Source: Oceanimonas baumannii (GTDB lineage: Bacteria; Pseudomonadota; Gammaproteobacteria; Enterobacterales; Aeromonadaceae). Taken from it: a stretch of 64,000 nucleotides of DNA. The stretch spans positions 62,001-126,000 of the forward strand of contig NZ_NQJF01000004.1 of assembly GCF_002245495.1 (NCBI RefSeq). The letters run 5' to 3'. The notes under the pieces are model-generated. The model saw only the letters and a list, made by a program, of their open reading frames with translations. It was not told the origin of the DNA and made no database searches. Positions 1 to 9,590 of the stretch are shown here, piece after piece. Numbering within the stretch: position 1 is the first letter of the stretch; the number at the start of each line of letters is the position of its first letter. A program made the position numbers and the translations under genes.

Positions 1-353
1 TGCAGCCGTTCGGTCAGGCCCCGGGTATCTACCGGACTGCCGGCCTGGTTACGGATATCATCCAGCAGCACAGGGCCGTTCACTTCACTTATGGCGGGGC
101 TGGACTTAAGCCGTGCCGCCAGATTGTCGGCCAGCCGCTGCATGGTCGCATTGCTGACTTCCGGCATCGGAGCCGGCGGCGGCTCAGGTAAATCGATGAC
201 CGGCGGTGGCGTCGGTGTTGACGGCTGCACAGGCGGAGGTTGAGGCGTCGCTGGCCTGACCGGAGCTGGCTGGGAAGAATACGGGTTTGGCAGGGTACAG
301 GCACTCAGTGCCAGCACCGCAGTCGCCAGGGTAGCAATGCGAAAAGCGGTCAT
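1..353 (-). CDS. lpoB: Penicillin-binding protein activator LpoB (partial, 3' end outside window)
   Basis: Outer-membrane lipoprotein expected to stimulate the bifunctional peptidoglycan synthase PBP1b from the periplasmic side. The translated 117 residues show a lipoprotein signal ending in LSAC (Cys at about residue 19), a long Pro-rich linker (about residues 22-60, APVRPATPQPPPVQP and following) and the start of the folded domain with LLDDIRNQAG, which parallels LLVDSVNNRT of E. coli LpoB. The Pro-rich disordered linker is typical of LpoB, which must span the periplasm. The gene starts 9 bp after hinT; E. coli has the same order with ycfL in between, and ycfL is absent here. The C-terminal part is cut off by the window edge. 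Confidence 0.85.
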   Translation of the reverse strand, partial: MTAFRIATLATAVLALSACTLPNPYSSQPAPVRPATPQPPPVQPSTPTPPPVIDLPEPPPAPMPEVSNATMQRLADNLAARLKSSPAISEVNGPVLLDDIRNQAGSPVDTRGLTERL

Positions 354-362
354 TTCTGCTCC

Positions 363-713
363 TTATTGCGCCAGCATGGGGCCCAGTGGCCGGCCACCCA
401 GCAAATGCATGTGAATATGGTATACCTCCTGACCACCATGACGATTACAGTTTACCAGCAGACGATAGCCGTCTTCGGCAATACCGGCGTCGGCAGCCAG
501 CTTGCGGGCAACGGTAAATAACCGGCCCAGAGCCAGCTCATGCTCGGCTTCTACCTCATTCACCGTCGGGATCAGCACATTGGGAATGATCAGAATATGA
601 GTGGGAGCCTTGGGAGAAATATCCCGGAATGCAGTGACCAGCTCATCCTGATACAGAATATCGGCGGGAATTTCCTTACGGATAATTTTGCTGAAAATCG
701 TCTCTTCTGCCAT
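363..713 (-). CDS. hinT: HIT-family purine nucleoside phosphoramidase HinT
   Basis: Complete 116-residue histidine-triad protein. The active-site motif HIHMHLLGG lies near residues 98-106 and the N-terminal stretch [20 protein letters not shown] is the standard start of bacterial HinT. The family hydrolyses adenosine 5'-phosphoramidates and related aminoacyl-adenylates as a cytoplasmic homodimer. GGAG lies just upstream of the ATG. It is the first gene of a probable hinT-lpoB transcription unit (9-bp gap). Length and motif are normal. Confidence 0.95.
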   Translation of the reverse strand: MAEETIFSKIIRKEIPADILYQDELVTAFRDISPKAPTHILIIPNVLIPTVNEVEAEHELALGRLFTVARKLAADAGIAEDGYRLLVNCNRHGGQEVYHIHMHLLGGRPLGPMLAQ

Positions 714-932
714 TGCCTGTCTCCTTCAATAAATGGCCTGCCAAAAGGTGGGCAGACCAGACATTATAGCCTGCCATGCCCACAAGTGAATGGGTAACCC
801 CTTGATGCATAACGTACAGAACGGGCCAAAACGAACAAATTAGCAGCACTTGAAATAACTTATCCATAATCCATATTGACAGCACCGCCCGCCTTTATCT
901 ATTATGCGCCCCGTCATCACGAATGACCTTCT

Positions 933-1009
933 CGGCGTGTAGCGCAGCCTGGTAGCGCACTGTCATGGGGTGTCAGGGGTCGGAGGTTCAAATCCTCTCA
1001 CGCCGACCA
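933..1009 (+). tRNA. proL: tRNA-Pro (anticodon GGG)
   Basis: 77-nt tRNA including a genomically encoded CCA. The acceptor arms CGGCGTG and CACGCCG pair, the T-arm carries GGTTCAAATCC, and the 7-base anticodon loop ATGGGGT (965-971) puts GGG at 967-969. The sequence closely follows E. coli proL, including its anticodon-stem mismatch. It reads CCC/CCU proline codons. A terminator hairpin follows directly. Confidence 0.96.
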
Positions 1010-1019
1010 AATCATCCTC

Positions 1020-1053
1020 AAAAAGCCCACCTTATGGTGGGCTTTTTGTTTTT
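1020..1053 (+). terminator. Rho-independent terminator of tRNA-Pro
   Basis: A 12-bp stem AAAAAGCCCACC / GGTGGGCTTTTT with loop TTAT, the T-run forming the 3' arm and continuing beyond it. It sits 10 nt after the tRNA CCA end. Confidence 0.9.
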
Positions 1054-1162
1054 CGGCATTTCTATTCGCCAGTCTCTGTCCGTTACCATCACCATTAAGA
1101 TTCAGTCTGCTCCGTTATTCTATACACTTCTGTGTATTGGTCTCACTGACGGAGCAACGTCC

Positions 1163-1555
1163 ATGACAACATTCAGACGCAAAACCCTGGCGCTGGCACT
1201 GGCCGGCATCATCACCACACAACTGGCCGCCTGTGGCACCGTGTTCTATCCGGAGCGCAAAGGACAGCACAGTGGCCGCATCGATCCTGTGGTTGCCATC
1301 GCCAACGGCGTGGGGCTGTTATTCTTCCTGGTACCCGGGGTCATCGCCTTTGCCGTGGATTTTACCAACGGTACCATTTATCTGCCAGGTGGACGGGCCG
1401 AACATCAACCCGAGCTGACCCCCGACAACATTAATAACATCCTCTACGCCGCCACCGGCAAGCAGGTAGACTGGTCACAACAGGACATTACCATCACCTC
1501 GCTGCAAAGCCATGATGCGTTCGCTGGCTTTGAACTGATGCCAGCACAAGGCTGA
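1163..1555 (+). CDS. Small putative lipoprotein (function unknown)
   Basis: 130 residues. The start at 1163 is chosen because GGAG lies 8 nt upstream and it gives a proper lipoprotein signal (basic MTTFRRK, hydrophobic core, lipobox LAAC with Cys near residue 24). After the Cys comes CGTVFYPERKGQ and GRIDP, then a hydrophobic stretch GVGLLFFLVPGVIAFAVDF (about residues 52-70) and GTIYLPGG. From memory, this YPERKGQ...GRIDP...DFxNGTIYLPG pattern recurs in short lipoproteins of Pseudomonas and relatives, often with misleading product names; no function is established. It lies downstream of tRNA-Pro and is convergent with the pglL-like gene, 3 bp away. Confidence 0.75.
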   Translation: MTTFRRKTLALALAGIITTQLAACGTVFYPERKGQHSGRIDPVVAIANGVGLLFFLVPGVIAFAVDFTNGTIYLPGGRAEHQPELTPDNINNILYAATGKQVDWSQQDITITSLQSHDAFAGFELMPAQG

Positions 1556-1558
1556 ACC

Positions 1559-3376
1559 TTAATAAGCGCCGCCAATAGCAGGCCGTAAATTGTCATACAG
1601 CGGTATGAACTTGTTCAGTTCACTGCTGCTCATACTCTGGTTAATTTGTTCAAGATGCGTAAGTGCCCGGCTGATGCTGGCCTTACGCAACAACAACACG
1701 TTGGGATAGATCCGCCTCGCTTCAGTCAGCACCAGAGCTGCCCTCTCCTGCTCATCTGCCCGCATTAACGCCAGGTAAGCATTGTAATAAATGCCCGATC
1801 TGGGCGTATGCAGCAGAAAACGTCTGGCCCAGCCGGCATAATCCAATAGTGCTTCCCGATCACGGCTCTGCAGCGCCTTTTCCAGCTCGGCATGGTGACG
1901 ATAAAACGCCGTCCTGTCGTGCCAGATAAGAGGATTAAGCACATGCCGGAGTGACGATGTCTCCCGTTCCGGCGACTGGGCATAAGCGGTAATCTGCTGG
2001 CTGGCAACCAAGCCGGTTGCCATAAACAGCATAACACCCAGCCCCCAGGCTCTCACCGGCCAGCGGCTCCAGGATGGTGGTGCCGGCAACATCACTCGCC
2101 GGCCGTGCCCGGCATCAATGACATAAAGGAGTACCAGCACCATAAACCAGTGCGGCAGCGAGTGATACATGGGAAACTCGGTCTGGCTGTGTACAAACAC
2201 CGGCATCAGAATGCCCGTCCAGGCCAGCGCTTGGGCAAAGGGAGCCTGGCTTAACAAACGCATGGCCAGCCAGATCATGATAATTAACCCCAGTAAGGGG
2301 GCGGCTCCCCCCTCAATTGCCCATAACAAAAACTCATTATGAGGATGCCCCATCTCGGTAAACAGCGGCAGGGCATCAGGGGTCAGCTCACGCCAGTCGG
2401 CATAAGTCCGGTAAAAAGCTGACTCAAAACTGCCATAGCCATACCCCGCCAGCGGCTGCTCCAGCCACATACGTAAACCATGGGCATAAATATCAAACCG
2501 ACCATCCACCTGAGTATAAATATTCAGGCTGCGCTTGCTCATGTCGAATATATCGAGTCCGAATACGCCCACGCCGATCCCAAGGGGTATCAGCAACAGA
2601 CTGGCCAGCAGTCGTTTGGAGCGGCTGCGCAACAGGGTTTGCCAGATCAGCGGTAACAGCAACAACAGCCCCAGCAACAACCCCAGCTGCCCGGCCCGGG
2701 ACTGCAGCAACACCACCAGCATGGCACCGGCTCCTAATACCACGGCAAACCAGCACGACTTCAGCAAGAACGGACGACGCGGATACTTGGCCTCATTCAG
2801 CCATAAATACACCGCCAGTATCATGCCCGTCGCCACAAAGCTGGCCATCACATTGCGGTGCTGGAAAATACCGTAGGGAGAGCGGACATCGGTGTTGTAA
2901 CCAAAGACATTGCCCGGCTCCAGCACAAAGAATTGCACCAGCCCCAGCAGCATTTCCATGCTGATGGCCAGCAGCAGACAGTAGAGCAGCCAGCGACGTC
3001 CCCGCTCACTGAAACGGCACTGCTGCAAAGCCAGAAAGAACAGTAATCCGCCGGTCAGTCCGAGCATGCGTGGCAACGCCTGGCCCGCCACCGAATTATT
3101 GTGCCAGTAAAAAAATGGCAGCCACAGCAACAGGCTGGAGGCCGTCAGCCCAAGCCAGAAGCGGCTGGTGAGCAGGCGTCTCCGGTGCCAGTTCCACAGC
3201 CCCAGCGTGGTCATCAGGCCAACAAAAAACCAACCGGCAATATTAAACGGCAGCTGTAGCCCGGTGCCAAACAGATGAGGTAAATACAGATGCATACCAA
3301 CCAGCGTAAATACCGCCATGCACACCAGCATGGTCTTGGCCAGACGCTCTTGCTTAAGCAGTTGCACATACTTCAT
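1559..3376 (-). CDS. PglL/PilO-type O-oligosaccharyltransferase (Wzy_C superfamily)
   Basis: 605-residue polytopic inner-membrane protein with about 10-12 hydrophobic segments in the first 430 residues and a soluble C-terminal tail. Residues around 335-350 show HPHNEFLLWAIEGG, the periplasmic loop motif of PglL / WaaL ligases, whose His is needed for glycan transfer from undecaprenyl carrier. The C-terminal part fits the Wzy_C_2 region that separates PglL-type protein ligases from WaaL. The expected role is en bloc O-glycosylation of periplasmic or pilin proteins. The ATG at 3376 is preferred to the adjacent TTG. It follows tamB after a terminator and is probably separately transcribed. It could instead act on lipid A; the tail favours a protein target. 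Confidence 0.8.
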   Translation of the reverse strand: MKYVQLLKQERLAKTMLVCMAVFTLVGMHLYLPHLFGTGLQLPFNIAGWFFVGLMTTLGLWNWHRRRLLTSRFWLGLTASSLLLWLPFFYWHNNSVAGQALPRMLGLTGGLLFFLALQQCRFSERGRRWLLYCLLLAISMEMLLGLVQFFVLEPGNVFGYNTDVRSPYGIFQHRNVMASFVATGMILAVYLWLNEAKYPRRPFLLKSCWFAVVLGAGAMLVVLLQSRAGQLGLLLGLLLLLPLIWQTLLRSRSKRLLASLLLIPLGIGVGVFGLDIFDMSKRSLNIYTQVDGRFDIYAHGLRMWLEQPLAGYGYGSFESAFYRTYADWRELTPDALPLFTEMGHPHNEFLLWAIEGGAAPLLGLIIMIWLAMRLLSQAPFAQALAWTGILMPVFVHSQTEFPMYHSLPHWFMVLVLLYVIDAGHGRRVMLPAPPSWSRWPVRAWGLGVMLFMATGLVASQQITAYAQSPERETSSLRHVLNPLIWHDRTAFYRHHAELEKALQSRDREALLDYAGWARRFLLHTPRSGIYYNAYLALMRADEQERAALVLTEARRIYPNVLLLRKASISRALTHLEQINQSMSSSELNKFIPLYDNLRPAIGGAY

Positions 3377-3483
3377 CAAAGGGCAGACACTCGCGAACCG
3401 GTTAGCGATAACAGATTCCCTACTTTACCCAAGCGCACCTGAAAAAGCATGATGCTGACGGTGACTGACGGGCAAAAACCGGC

Positions 3484-3518
3484 GCAAAAACAAATGGGCC
3501 GGAGTGTCTCCGGCCCAT
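3484..3518 (-). terminator. Terminator downstream of tamB
   Basis: Perfect 11-bp inverted repeat ATGGGCCGGAG / CTCCGGCCCAT with a 3-nt loop (3494-3518). Read on the minus strand it is followed by TTTGTTTTTG. It lies 20 bp after the tamB stop. Confidence 0.8.
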
Positions 3519-3537
3519 CATGAACTCCACTCGTCGC

Positions 3538-6500
3538 TCAGAACTCGAACTTATAGAACAGATCAATCGCCTGGCTCAAGCCACTGGTAGCCTGCAGATA
3601 CAGCCGTGGCAGCAGCTCGTAGCGCAGGCGCAGCTCACCAATAGAGGAAAAGACCCCCACACCGTAGCCAATTTGCAGGCCTGGCAGAACATAAGCACTG
3701 ATGTTTACCGCGGTGCTTTCTCCCGAGCCGCTGGTATCCAGCGCTACATCCTGCAATCCCAACGCCTCGCCAACACCACTGACCAGGCCACCTACTTGCC
3801 CTACTCCGGCTCCCAGCAACATGGACTGCACCAGCGCATTGCCGTCACTGCCGTCGCCTCCTTCCAGTCCGCGTCCGCGTAGCAGCCAGGACAGCTGTTC
3901 GGCCTGAGGCATACCCGGCTCCGAGAATACCTCCAGCTCGGGCTGCGAGGCATTGCCGGTTACCCGTACCCCCACCACCACACTGCTGTCCGACATACTG
4001 GACGGATTACGGATCGCTTCCACCCGCAGGTTAGGTTGATCCAGCGGGCCGCTGAACAAAATACTGCCGTCGCGGATCAGCAGGCTCTGACCATAGGACT
4101 GGAATTTCCCCTCCTCCAGACGAATTTCACCGTTGGCCCGCATAATCCGCCCGGGAGGCTGCACGACCCGCAACTGGCCTGCCAGCAGGGTATTAAGGCC
4201 AAAGGCCTGCAAGCGCACATTGTCACCCAACCGCACCCGCAAACGAATATCCAGCGGCAGGGAGGGACCGGTTTCAGGAATGGTGCCCGACGGCTGCACA
4301 ATCACCACATCCGATGATTTGGACACGGCACTGGCAGGCAGCTCTTTCACCTTGATGCGCGCCCAGGGAATGAAAATGTCACCCCGTACCTTTGCCTGCT
4401 CCCCCAGGGTAATCTGCAGATCCGGGCTGACTCGCACCCGTCCCATCCCCGGATAACCCGCTTCCAGTCCATCCCCTTTCAGACGAATCTCCCCGCTGAC
4501 CGGCATGGCGCTCCAGTCCAGCTCGCCGCCGATATTCAGTGGCCCCTTGCCGACCAGCAAGCTGCCGTCAAGAGCCGCCCGGCTCCCCTGCACCGACAGC
4601 CGGGTAGTGAGATCCCTCACTTTTACCATGTCGGCATAGGTGTCCACCTCGCCCCCGGTCAGAGCAATATCACCATACATCAGCGGCTGATCAAGGGTGC
4701 CTGCCAGACGCACATCACCGGCCAGTGCGCCTTCCAGCCGAGCCACTTCCGGCAACAAGGGTACCAGCCAGTTCAGCTGCAGTTCACTGATACGCAGATT
4801 CCCCTCAAGGTTGCGGGCACCGTCCAGCGCACTGACCCGGGCATCCAGACGCAGCCGGCCCAACGGCTCAGAGTCAAAGTCAATTTCACTGATCAGCCGG
4901 TTATTCACCACCTCACTCTGCAACTGCAGCCGTTCGTAGCCAAGACGAGTGTCACCGCTGACAAAAGTGCCCGCCGTGGTGCCGATGTCCGCATTCACCC
5001 TTGGCGCTTCACCTGTTTTCCAGCTGGCGTTTACCCGACCTTCCAGCATGGCTTCCCAGGCAAAGTCATCCGGGAAAAACGGCTCAAGACGCGCCAGATC
5101 AAAGTCCTGAATGGACAGCCCGGCCTGCCCGCCTTTACTGCCGGCCAGGACTTCATTGATACACACAGACGCATCCAGTGAGCGCCAGCAATGCGCAGCC
5201 GCGGAAAACTGACCTTCGGCCTGACGCCAGGCCAGTGCCACCGGGCCGGAAGCCGCCCAGCTATCCAGTGGCGTGTTCAGCTCAGCCTGCTGCAGCTGGC
5301 CACGCCAGCCACTGTCGTTCAGGCCACCAGCCAGCGCCAGCTCAAGCGCCAGCGGTTCGCCATCAGCGGTCAGGGTCAGCCGGTGAGACTGCTGGTTACC
5401 ACCGGCGTTCAGGGCCATATCGGACAACTGCATGGTGCCGGCATTCAGTTTATTCACCGTCAGGCTCAGATCCCCGGCTGGTGCCTCTCCCAGCACCATA
5501 TTAGCCTTCAGCGCCAGTCTGCTGGCTTTGGTTTCATTAAAACCGGCCAGTTCACTGTTGAAACTGGCCTGTACCTGCGGTGCCGTGCGCGCGCCGCTGA
5601 CCTTGAAGTTTCCTTTAAGATCACCAAACAACCCGGGCGCATACACCGCCAGCTTGGGAGCCGTCAGACTGCCATCCAATGCCCAGTTCTGATCAATACG
5701 GCCATTGGCCGTTAACCGGTTATCACCATTGGCCAGCACCAGGTTGTTGATATCACCTTCCAGATCCTGATTCAGGTTCAGTGCACCGGTCAGCGACAGA
5801 GGATGATTGCGTAGAACACCGGTGATATCGGGAGTGGCGGTCAGCTGCCACTGCTCACCGCTGAGCTCAAACCGGCTGGCAATGGCACCGTTAAGCCGGC
5901 CTTCAAAGCCTTCCGCAAAGGCCGACGGATCCAGCTCATTCAGCGCCAGTTCACCCTGCCAGCGTACCCCATTGCTCCAGCCGATCTCACCGGTCAGACG
6001 GGTTTCCCCCTGAGGCAGGGTCACCGTCAGTGGTTCAATACGAGCCTGCTCCAGGTTACCACTGACATTCAGATCCAGCCCCAGTGGCAGTACTCCCGGC
6101 CCACTGGCGGTTGAGCTGAATGTCATCCGGTAATCCTCCAGCGCGCCGGTCAGTGCCAGGTTACCTTCCGTTAACTTCCACTCCGGCACTGTCAGGGGCC
6201 AGCCCAGCTGCTTCCAGCTTAAATTCACGCTCAGGGGCAATTCCGGTTTCAATGGCTCAGCCTGCACGGTGGCCTCGGCGGTGACCGGCCCACTCAGGGT
6301 CAGCTCAGCGGCCAGCCTGGCCAGGCTGTCCCGTAACGAAAGCACTACCTGCTGGCCATTAAGCTGGCCGTCGAGCAGAGGTTCGTGCAGGGTGGCATTC
6401 AGGGTCGCAGCCAGCGGATAGTCCCCGTTTAAGGTAACTTCTGCGCTCAGGCTGGCATCGGCAAAAGGATGAGCCAGCTCCAGCTGCGCTATCCGCACCA

Positions 6501-7230
6501 CACTGCCTTCACCTTCCAGCTCAACGGCCAGCCGATGAATGTCCTGTGTCTGACCGCTCTGCACCAGGGTACTGTCGGTCAGCGCCAGCTGCTCAATCTT
6601 AACCGGAAATGGCAGCACGATTTCCGGCAGTACAATGGCCTGCTTTTCGGCGGCCGGTGCCGGCGGGGTGTCATCGGCACCCGTCACCGGGGTCATTTCA
6701 ATACGCAGGCCGCTCATTTGCGGTCCGGTAATCACCATGCCATCGTCGTTCCAGTGGGCTGCCACCTTCAGGCTTTGCCAGCCAATGCGCTGACCGGGCA
6801 ACACAATATTGACCCGGTCAGCGTTTATTTCATCCAGATCGATAGTAAACGGCGGGCTCAGGCTGGTCAGCGGTTCGCTGTCGGCAGCCGGATCACTCTC
6901 AGCCACGTCCCGCACCTCTACTTCAATATCGGCGGCGTCCAGCCGACGCAGCCAGAAACGGCCATCCACCATTTTGCCCAGTTGCCAGTCAAGTGTGACC
7001 TGACTGGCACGAAACGCCAGCGAGTCCTGCTCATAAGCCAGCTCGGAAAATGTCCAGCCACTCAGCAGCTGGCCCGATACCATGGTGCCTTCCAGCCCTG
7101 CAAGCTGCTTTTTGGCCATGCCCCACAGCCACTGGTTACCGGTGTGCGTAAACAATAAACTGGCCACCAGCATCAACAGCAGGCAAACCGTAACCAACAG
7201 CCCCAGCAGCAGGCGTTTCAGTCGCATCAT
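3538..7230 (-). CDS. tamB: Translocation and assembly module subunit TamB
   Basis: 1230-residue inner-membrane-anchored AsmA-like protein that spans the periplasm as a long beta-taco groove and works with TamA in outer-membrane protein assembly and phospholipid transport. An N-terminal signal anchor (about residues 5-27, RLLLGLLVTVCLLLMLVASLL) is followed by about 900 residues of repetitive amphipathic beta-strand sequence, and the conserved TamB (DUF490) C-terminal domain ends in YLQATSGLSQAIDLFYKFEF. Size and ending are typical. Its ATG overlaps the tamA stop by 4 bp (ATGA), indicating translational coupling. Confidence 0.95.
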   Translation of the reverse strand: MMRLKRLLLGLLVTVCLLLMLVASLLFTHTGNQWLWGMAKKQLAGLEGTMVSGQLLSGWTFSELAYEQDSLAFRASQVTLDWQLGKMVDGRFWLRRLDAADIEVEVRDVAESDPAADSEPLTSLSPPFTIDLDEINADRVNIVLPGQRIGWQSLKVAAHWNDDGMVITGPQMSGLRIEMTPVTGADDTPPAPAAEKQAIVLPEIVLPFPVKIEQLALTDSTLVQSGQTQDIHRLAVELEGEGSVVRIAQLELAHPFADASLSAEVTLNGDYPLAATLNATLHEPLLDGQLNGQQVVLSLRDSLARLAAELTLSGPVTAEATVQAEPLKPELPLSVNLSWKQLGWPLTVPEWKLTEGNLALTGALEDYRMTFSSTASGPGVLPLGLDLNVSGNLEQARIEPLTVTLPQGETRLTGEIGWSNGVRWQGELALNELDPSAFAEGFEGRLNGAIASRFELSGEQWQLTATPDITGVLRNHPLSLTGALNLNQDLEGDINNLVLANGDNRLTANGRIDQNWALDGSLTAPKLAVYAPGLFGDLKGNFKVSGARTAPQVQASFNSELAGFNETKASRLALKANMVLGEAPAGDLSLTVNKLNAGTMQLSDMALNAGGNQQSHRLTLTADGEPLALELALAGGLNDSGWRGQLQQAELNTPLDSWAASGPVALAWRQAEGQFSAAAHCWRSLDASVCINEVLAGSKGGQAGLSIQDFDLARLEPFFPDDFAWEAMLEGRVNASWKTGEAPRVNADIGTTAGTFVSGDTRLGYERLQLQSEVVNNRLISEIDFDSEPLGRLRLDARVSALDGARNLEGNLRISELQLNWLVPLLPEVARLEGALAGDVRLAGTLDQPLMYGDIALTGGEVDTYADMVKVRDLTTRLSVQGSRAALDGSLLVGKGPLNIGGELDWSAMPVSGEIRLKGDGLEAGYPGMGRVRVSPDLQITLGEQAKVRGDIFIPWARIKVKELPASAVSKSSDVVIVQPSGTIPETGPSLPLDIRLRVRLGDNVRLQAFGLNTLLAGQLRVVQPPGRIMRANGEIRLEEGKFQSYGQSLLIRDGSILFSGPLDQPNLRVEAIRNPSSMSDSSVVVGVRVTGNASQPELEVFSEPGMPQAEQLSWLLRGRGLEGGDGSDGNALVQSMLLGAGVGQVGGLVSGVGEALGLQDVALDTSGSGESTAVNISAYVLPGLQIGYGVGVFSSIGELRLRYELLPRLYLQATSGLSQAIDLFYKFEF

Positions 7231-8963
7231 AATTCCGGTCCAAGTGTAAAGTGCAGACGCCAGGGAGTGTCTTCTTCACTCACCGCAAACGCCACATCCA
7301 GGCGCACCGGGCCTACCGGGGTCAGCCAGCGTAACCCAAGTCCCGTGCCTATTTTCCAGTCATCCTGATAATCGTTGGTGGCGGTACCGGCATCAACAAA
7401 GGTAGCCACCCGCCATTTGGGGGCAAAACGATAGTCATATTCCAGACTCAGCGCCGTACTGTATTTGGCCCCCAGCCGGTCACCGTTCTCATCCAGCGGT
7501 GTAATCGACTCGTAGCTGTACCCACGCACCGTGGTATCGCCACCGGTAAAGAACCGTAATGACGGTGGCAGATCGTTAACACTGTCCACCCACACTGCTC
7601 CTTGCTCGGCCCGGGCCAGCAAGCGGTGATCTTCCGCCAGGGTCCGCAACCATTTGCTGCGCCCCCAGAAACGTACAAAGCGGGTATCGGACCCCCACCA
7701 CGGCTCGGAAAACTCCAGGGTCAGGCTCTGACTGTCACCCCAGTAAGGATCTATGCCGCCGCGAAGACGGGTACGGCTGACGGTAGCGCCGGGGATCAGC
7801 AAAAAGCTGGAGTCTTCCTGCTTGCCCTGGGTATATGACTCATACTCGGTACGCAGAAACACATCGCGGGTCCAGTCGTTGTCATCAATATTCCAGCGAT
7901 GCACCCCTGCTACCAGCCGGTCACTTTCAGTGTCGTTCTGATCCAGCCGCTGATAGCCCCCCTGAATGGTGTAATACTCTTCCAGTGGATGGCCGCGAGG
8001 AATTTTATATACCAAGGTGACATCCTGGGATGGTGCCGACACTTTCAGACTGGTGCTTAGGCTGTGGCCCAGGCTGTTAATCCAGGGTTTTTCCCAGGTC
8101 ACCGACGCCCGGGGCCCTTCATCGGTAGACACGCCCAGGCCCAGCTCCACTTCATTATCGGCTCTGGCCTGCAGCAATACCGATAAGGGCACCTGGTTCT
8201 GCTCATCGGCGTCGGCTACCCTGGGCAACACTTCTACTTGTTTGAAATAGCGGGTAGACGACAGCGAACGGCTCAGTTCTGCCAGTTTATTGGCATGATA
8301 AGGCTCGCCGGCATGTAATGTGATCAGCGGCTCAATCAGCCGATCGGCCGGTCTGTCGGAATCGACCTCCAGTTCACCAAAGCGATAACGCGCTCCGGAA
8401 TCAAAATCGAGCACCACCTCGGCGGCCTTGTCCCAAGGCATGACTTTTACCTGGCTGGCACGATAAGCGGCATCGAAATACCCCCGGCGCAGGGCCAGAC
8501 TGAGCAAGCTGCCCTTGGCCTGCTCATAGGTATTGTGATGCAGTATGTCGCCTTCCTTGATGGCAAAGTTCTGCCGCAATTCGGCAAAGGCCGGATCGGT
8601 TTCGGCATCCCCGTGAAGCAATACATTTAATGAGCGGATGCGCACCGGCTCGCCGGCCCTGACCTGTACGGTCACGTCTTTTGGGCTTTCTTCGCTTTGC
8701 TCCAGCTCTATTTCCGGATTGTAATAGCCCAGCGCCTGCAAACTGTCGGTAACCGCACCCATAATCTGCTTGCGAAAACGGGACAACTGCTCCACTTCGA
8801 TGTCCGGCAACTGATCAAGGTAGATCTGCGTATTGTCTTTCAGCTCACCTTCAAGACCACGCAGGCGCAAGTCCACCTCATCGGCCTGCGCCGGCAGGAC
8901 AAGCAACATCAGCGCCGCCAGCCCCCAACTTGCTCGTTTCATAGCGCCACCCGCTTTTTTCAT
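7227..8963 (-). CDS. tamA: Translocation and assembly module subunit TamA (BamA/Omp85 family)
   Basis: 578-residue Omp85 outer-membrane protein. A signal peptide ends at PAQA, about three POTRA domains follow (residues about 30-265), and the rest is a 16-strand barrel with the Omp85 motif region TGGDTTVRGY (about residue 476) and a C-terminal strand ending WRLHFTLGPEL. It forms the TAM complex with TamB, encoded 4 bp downstream. The listed ATG has AGGA about 14 nt upstream; an in-frame ATG at 8942 (MKRASWGLAAL) gives a tighter signal peptide and is an equally plausible start. Confidence 0.95.
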   Translation of the reverse strand: MKKAGGAMKRASWGLAALMLLVLPAQADEVDLRLRGLEGELKDNTQIYLDQLPDIEVEQLSRFRKQIMGAVTDSLQALGYYNPEIELEQSEESPKDVTVQVRAGEPVRIRSLNVLLHGDAETDPAFAELRQNFAIKEGDILHHNTYEQAKGSLLSLALRRGYFDAAYRASQVKVMPWDKAAEVVLDFDSGARYRFGELEVDSDRPADRLIEPLITLHAGEPYHANKLAELSRSLSSTRYFKQVEVLPRVADADEQNQVPLSVLLQARADNEVELGLGVSTDEGPRASVTWEKPWINSLGHSLSTSLKVSAPSQDVTLVYKIPRGHPLEEYYTIQGGYQRLDQNDTESDRLVAGVHRWNIDDNDWTRDVFLRTEYESYTQGKQEDSSFLLIPGATVSRTRLRGGIDPYWGDSQSLTLEFSEPWWGSDTRFVRFWGRSKWLRTLAEDHRLLARAEQGAVWVDSVNDLPPSLRFFTGGDTTVRGYSYESITPLDENGDRLGAKYSTALSLEYDYRFAPKWRVATFVDAGTATNDYQDDWKIGTGLGLRWLTPVGPVRLDVAFAVSEEDTPWRLHFTLGPEL

Positions 8964-9044
8964 TAATTATTTATCCTGTGCATCGGCGAACTGCCCCAAA
9001 CATGGCACACTTGCGCATTCTTTTATCATGGCCGGAGCCAATCT

Positions 9045-9590
9045 ATGTCTTCTGTTTCAACACCCTGCCATCTGCTGGGGATGGCCGGTTTCAGCGGCAG
9101 CGGCAAAACAACCCTGCTCAGAGCGCTGCTTCCTCAGTTGCGTGCCGAGGGCCTTCGTCTGGCAGTGATTAAGCATACGCACCACAACGTAGAGCAGGAC
9201 ACGCCGGGCAAAGACAGCTATGAGCTGCGCCATGCTGGTGCCTCGCAGACCTTACTGGCCGGCCCTGAACGCAGCATTTTAACGCTTGAGTCCCCCCGGC
9301 CGCAGGAGCCAACCCTGACGGCATCACTGGCCATGCTTGATACTTCCGTGCTCGATCTGGTGCTGGTAGAAGGCTTTCGTGATGAACCGGTGAGCAAGCT
9401 GGAAATTCACCGCCCCGCCCATCAAAAGCCGCTGTTATGCCAGCACGACCGGCATATCCTGGCCGTTGCCACCGACGATCCTGCCTTACCGGCCCCCGTG
9501 CCATTGCTTGACCTGAACCAGCCTCACATGATTACTGCCTGTATTCTCGACTGGCTCACTACCGGCCGGCTAACAGTGGTTGCATGCTAA
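9045..9590 (+). CDS. mobB: Molybdopterin-guanine dinucleotide biosynthesis adaptor MobB
   Basis: 181-residue P-loop GTPase-like protein. Walker A GFSGSGKTTLL is at about residues 14-24, and VIKHTHHNVEQDTPGKDSYE is the characteristic MobB switch region. MobB assists MobA in attaching GMP to molybdopterin, making the MGD form of the cofactor in the cytoplasm. mobA is not in the window. GGAG precedes the ATG. The 3' end overlaps the convergent MsrA-like gene by 32 bp. Confidence 0.93.
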   Translation: MSSVSTPCHLLGMAGFSGSGKTTLLRALLPQLRAEGLRLAVIKHTHHNVEQDTPGKDSYELRHAGASQTLLAGPERSILTLESPRPQEPTLTASLAMLDTSVLDLVLVEGFRDEPVSKLEIHRPAHQKPLLCQHDRHILAVATDDPALPAPVPLLDLNQPHMITACILDWLTTGRLTVVAC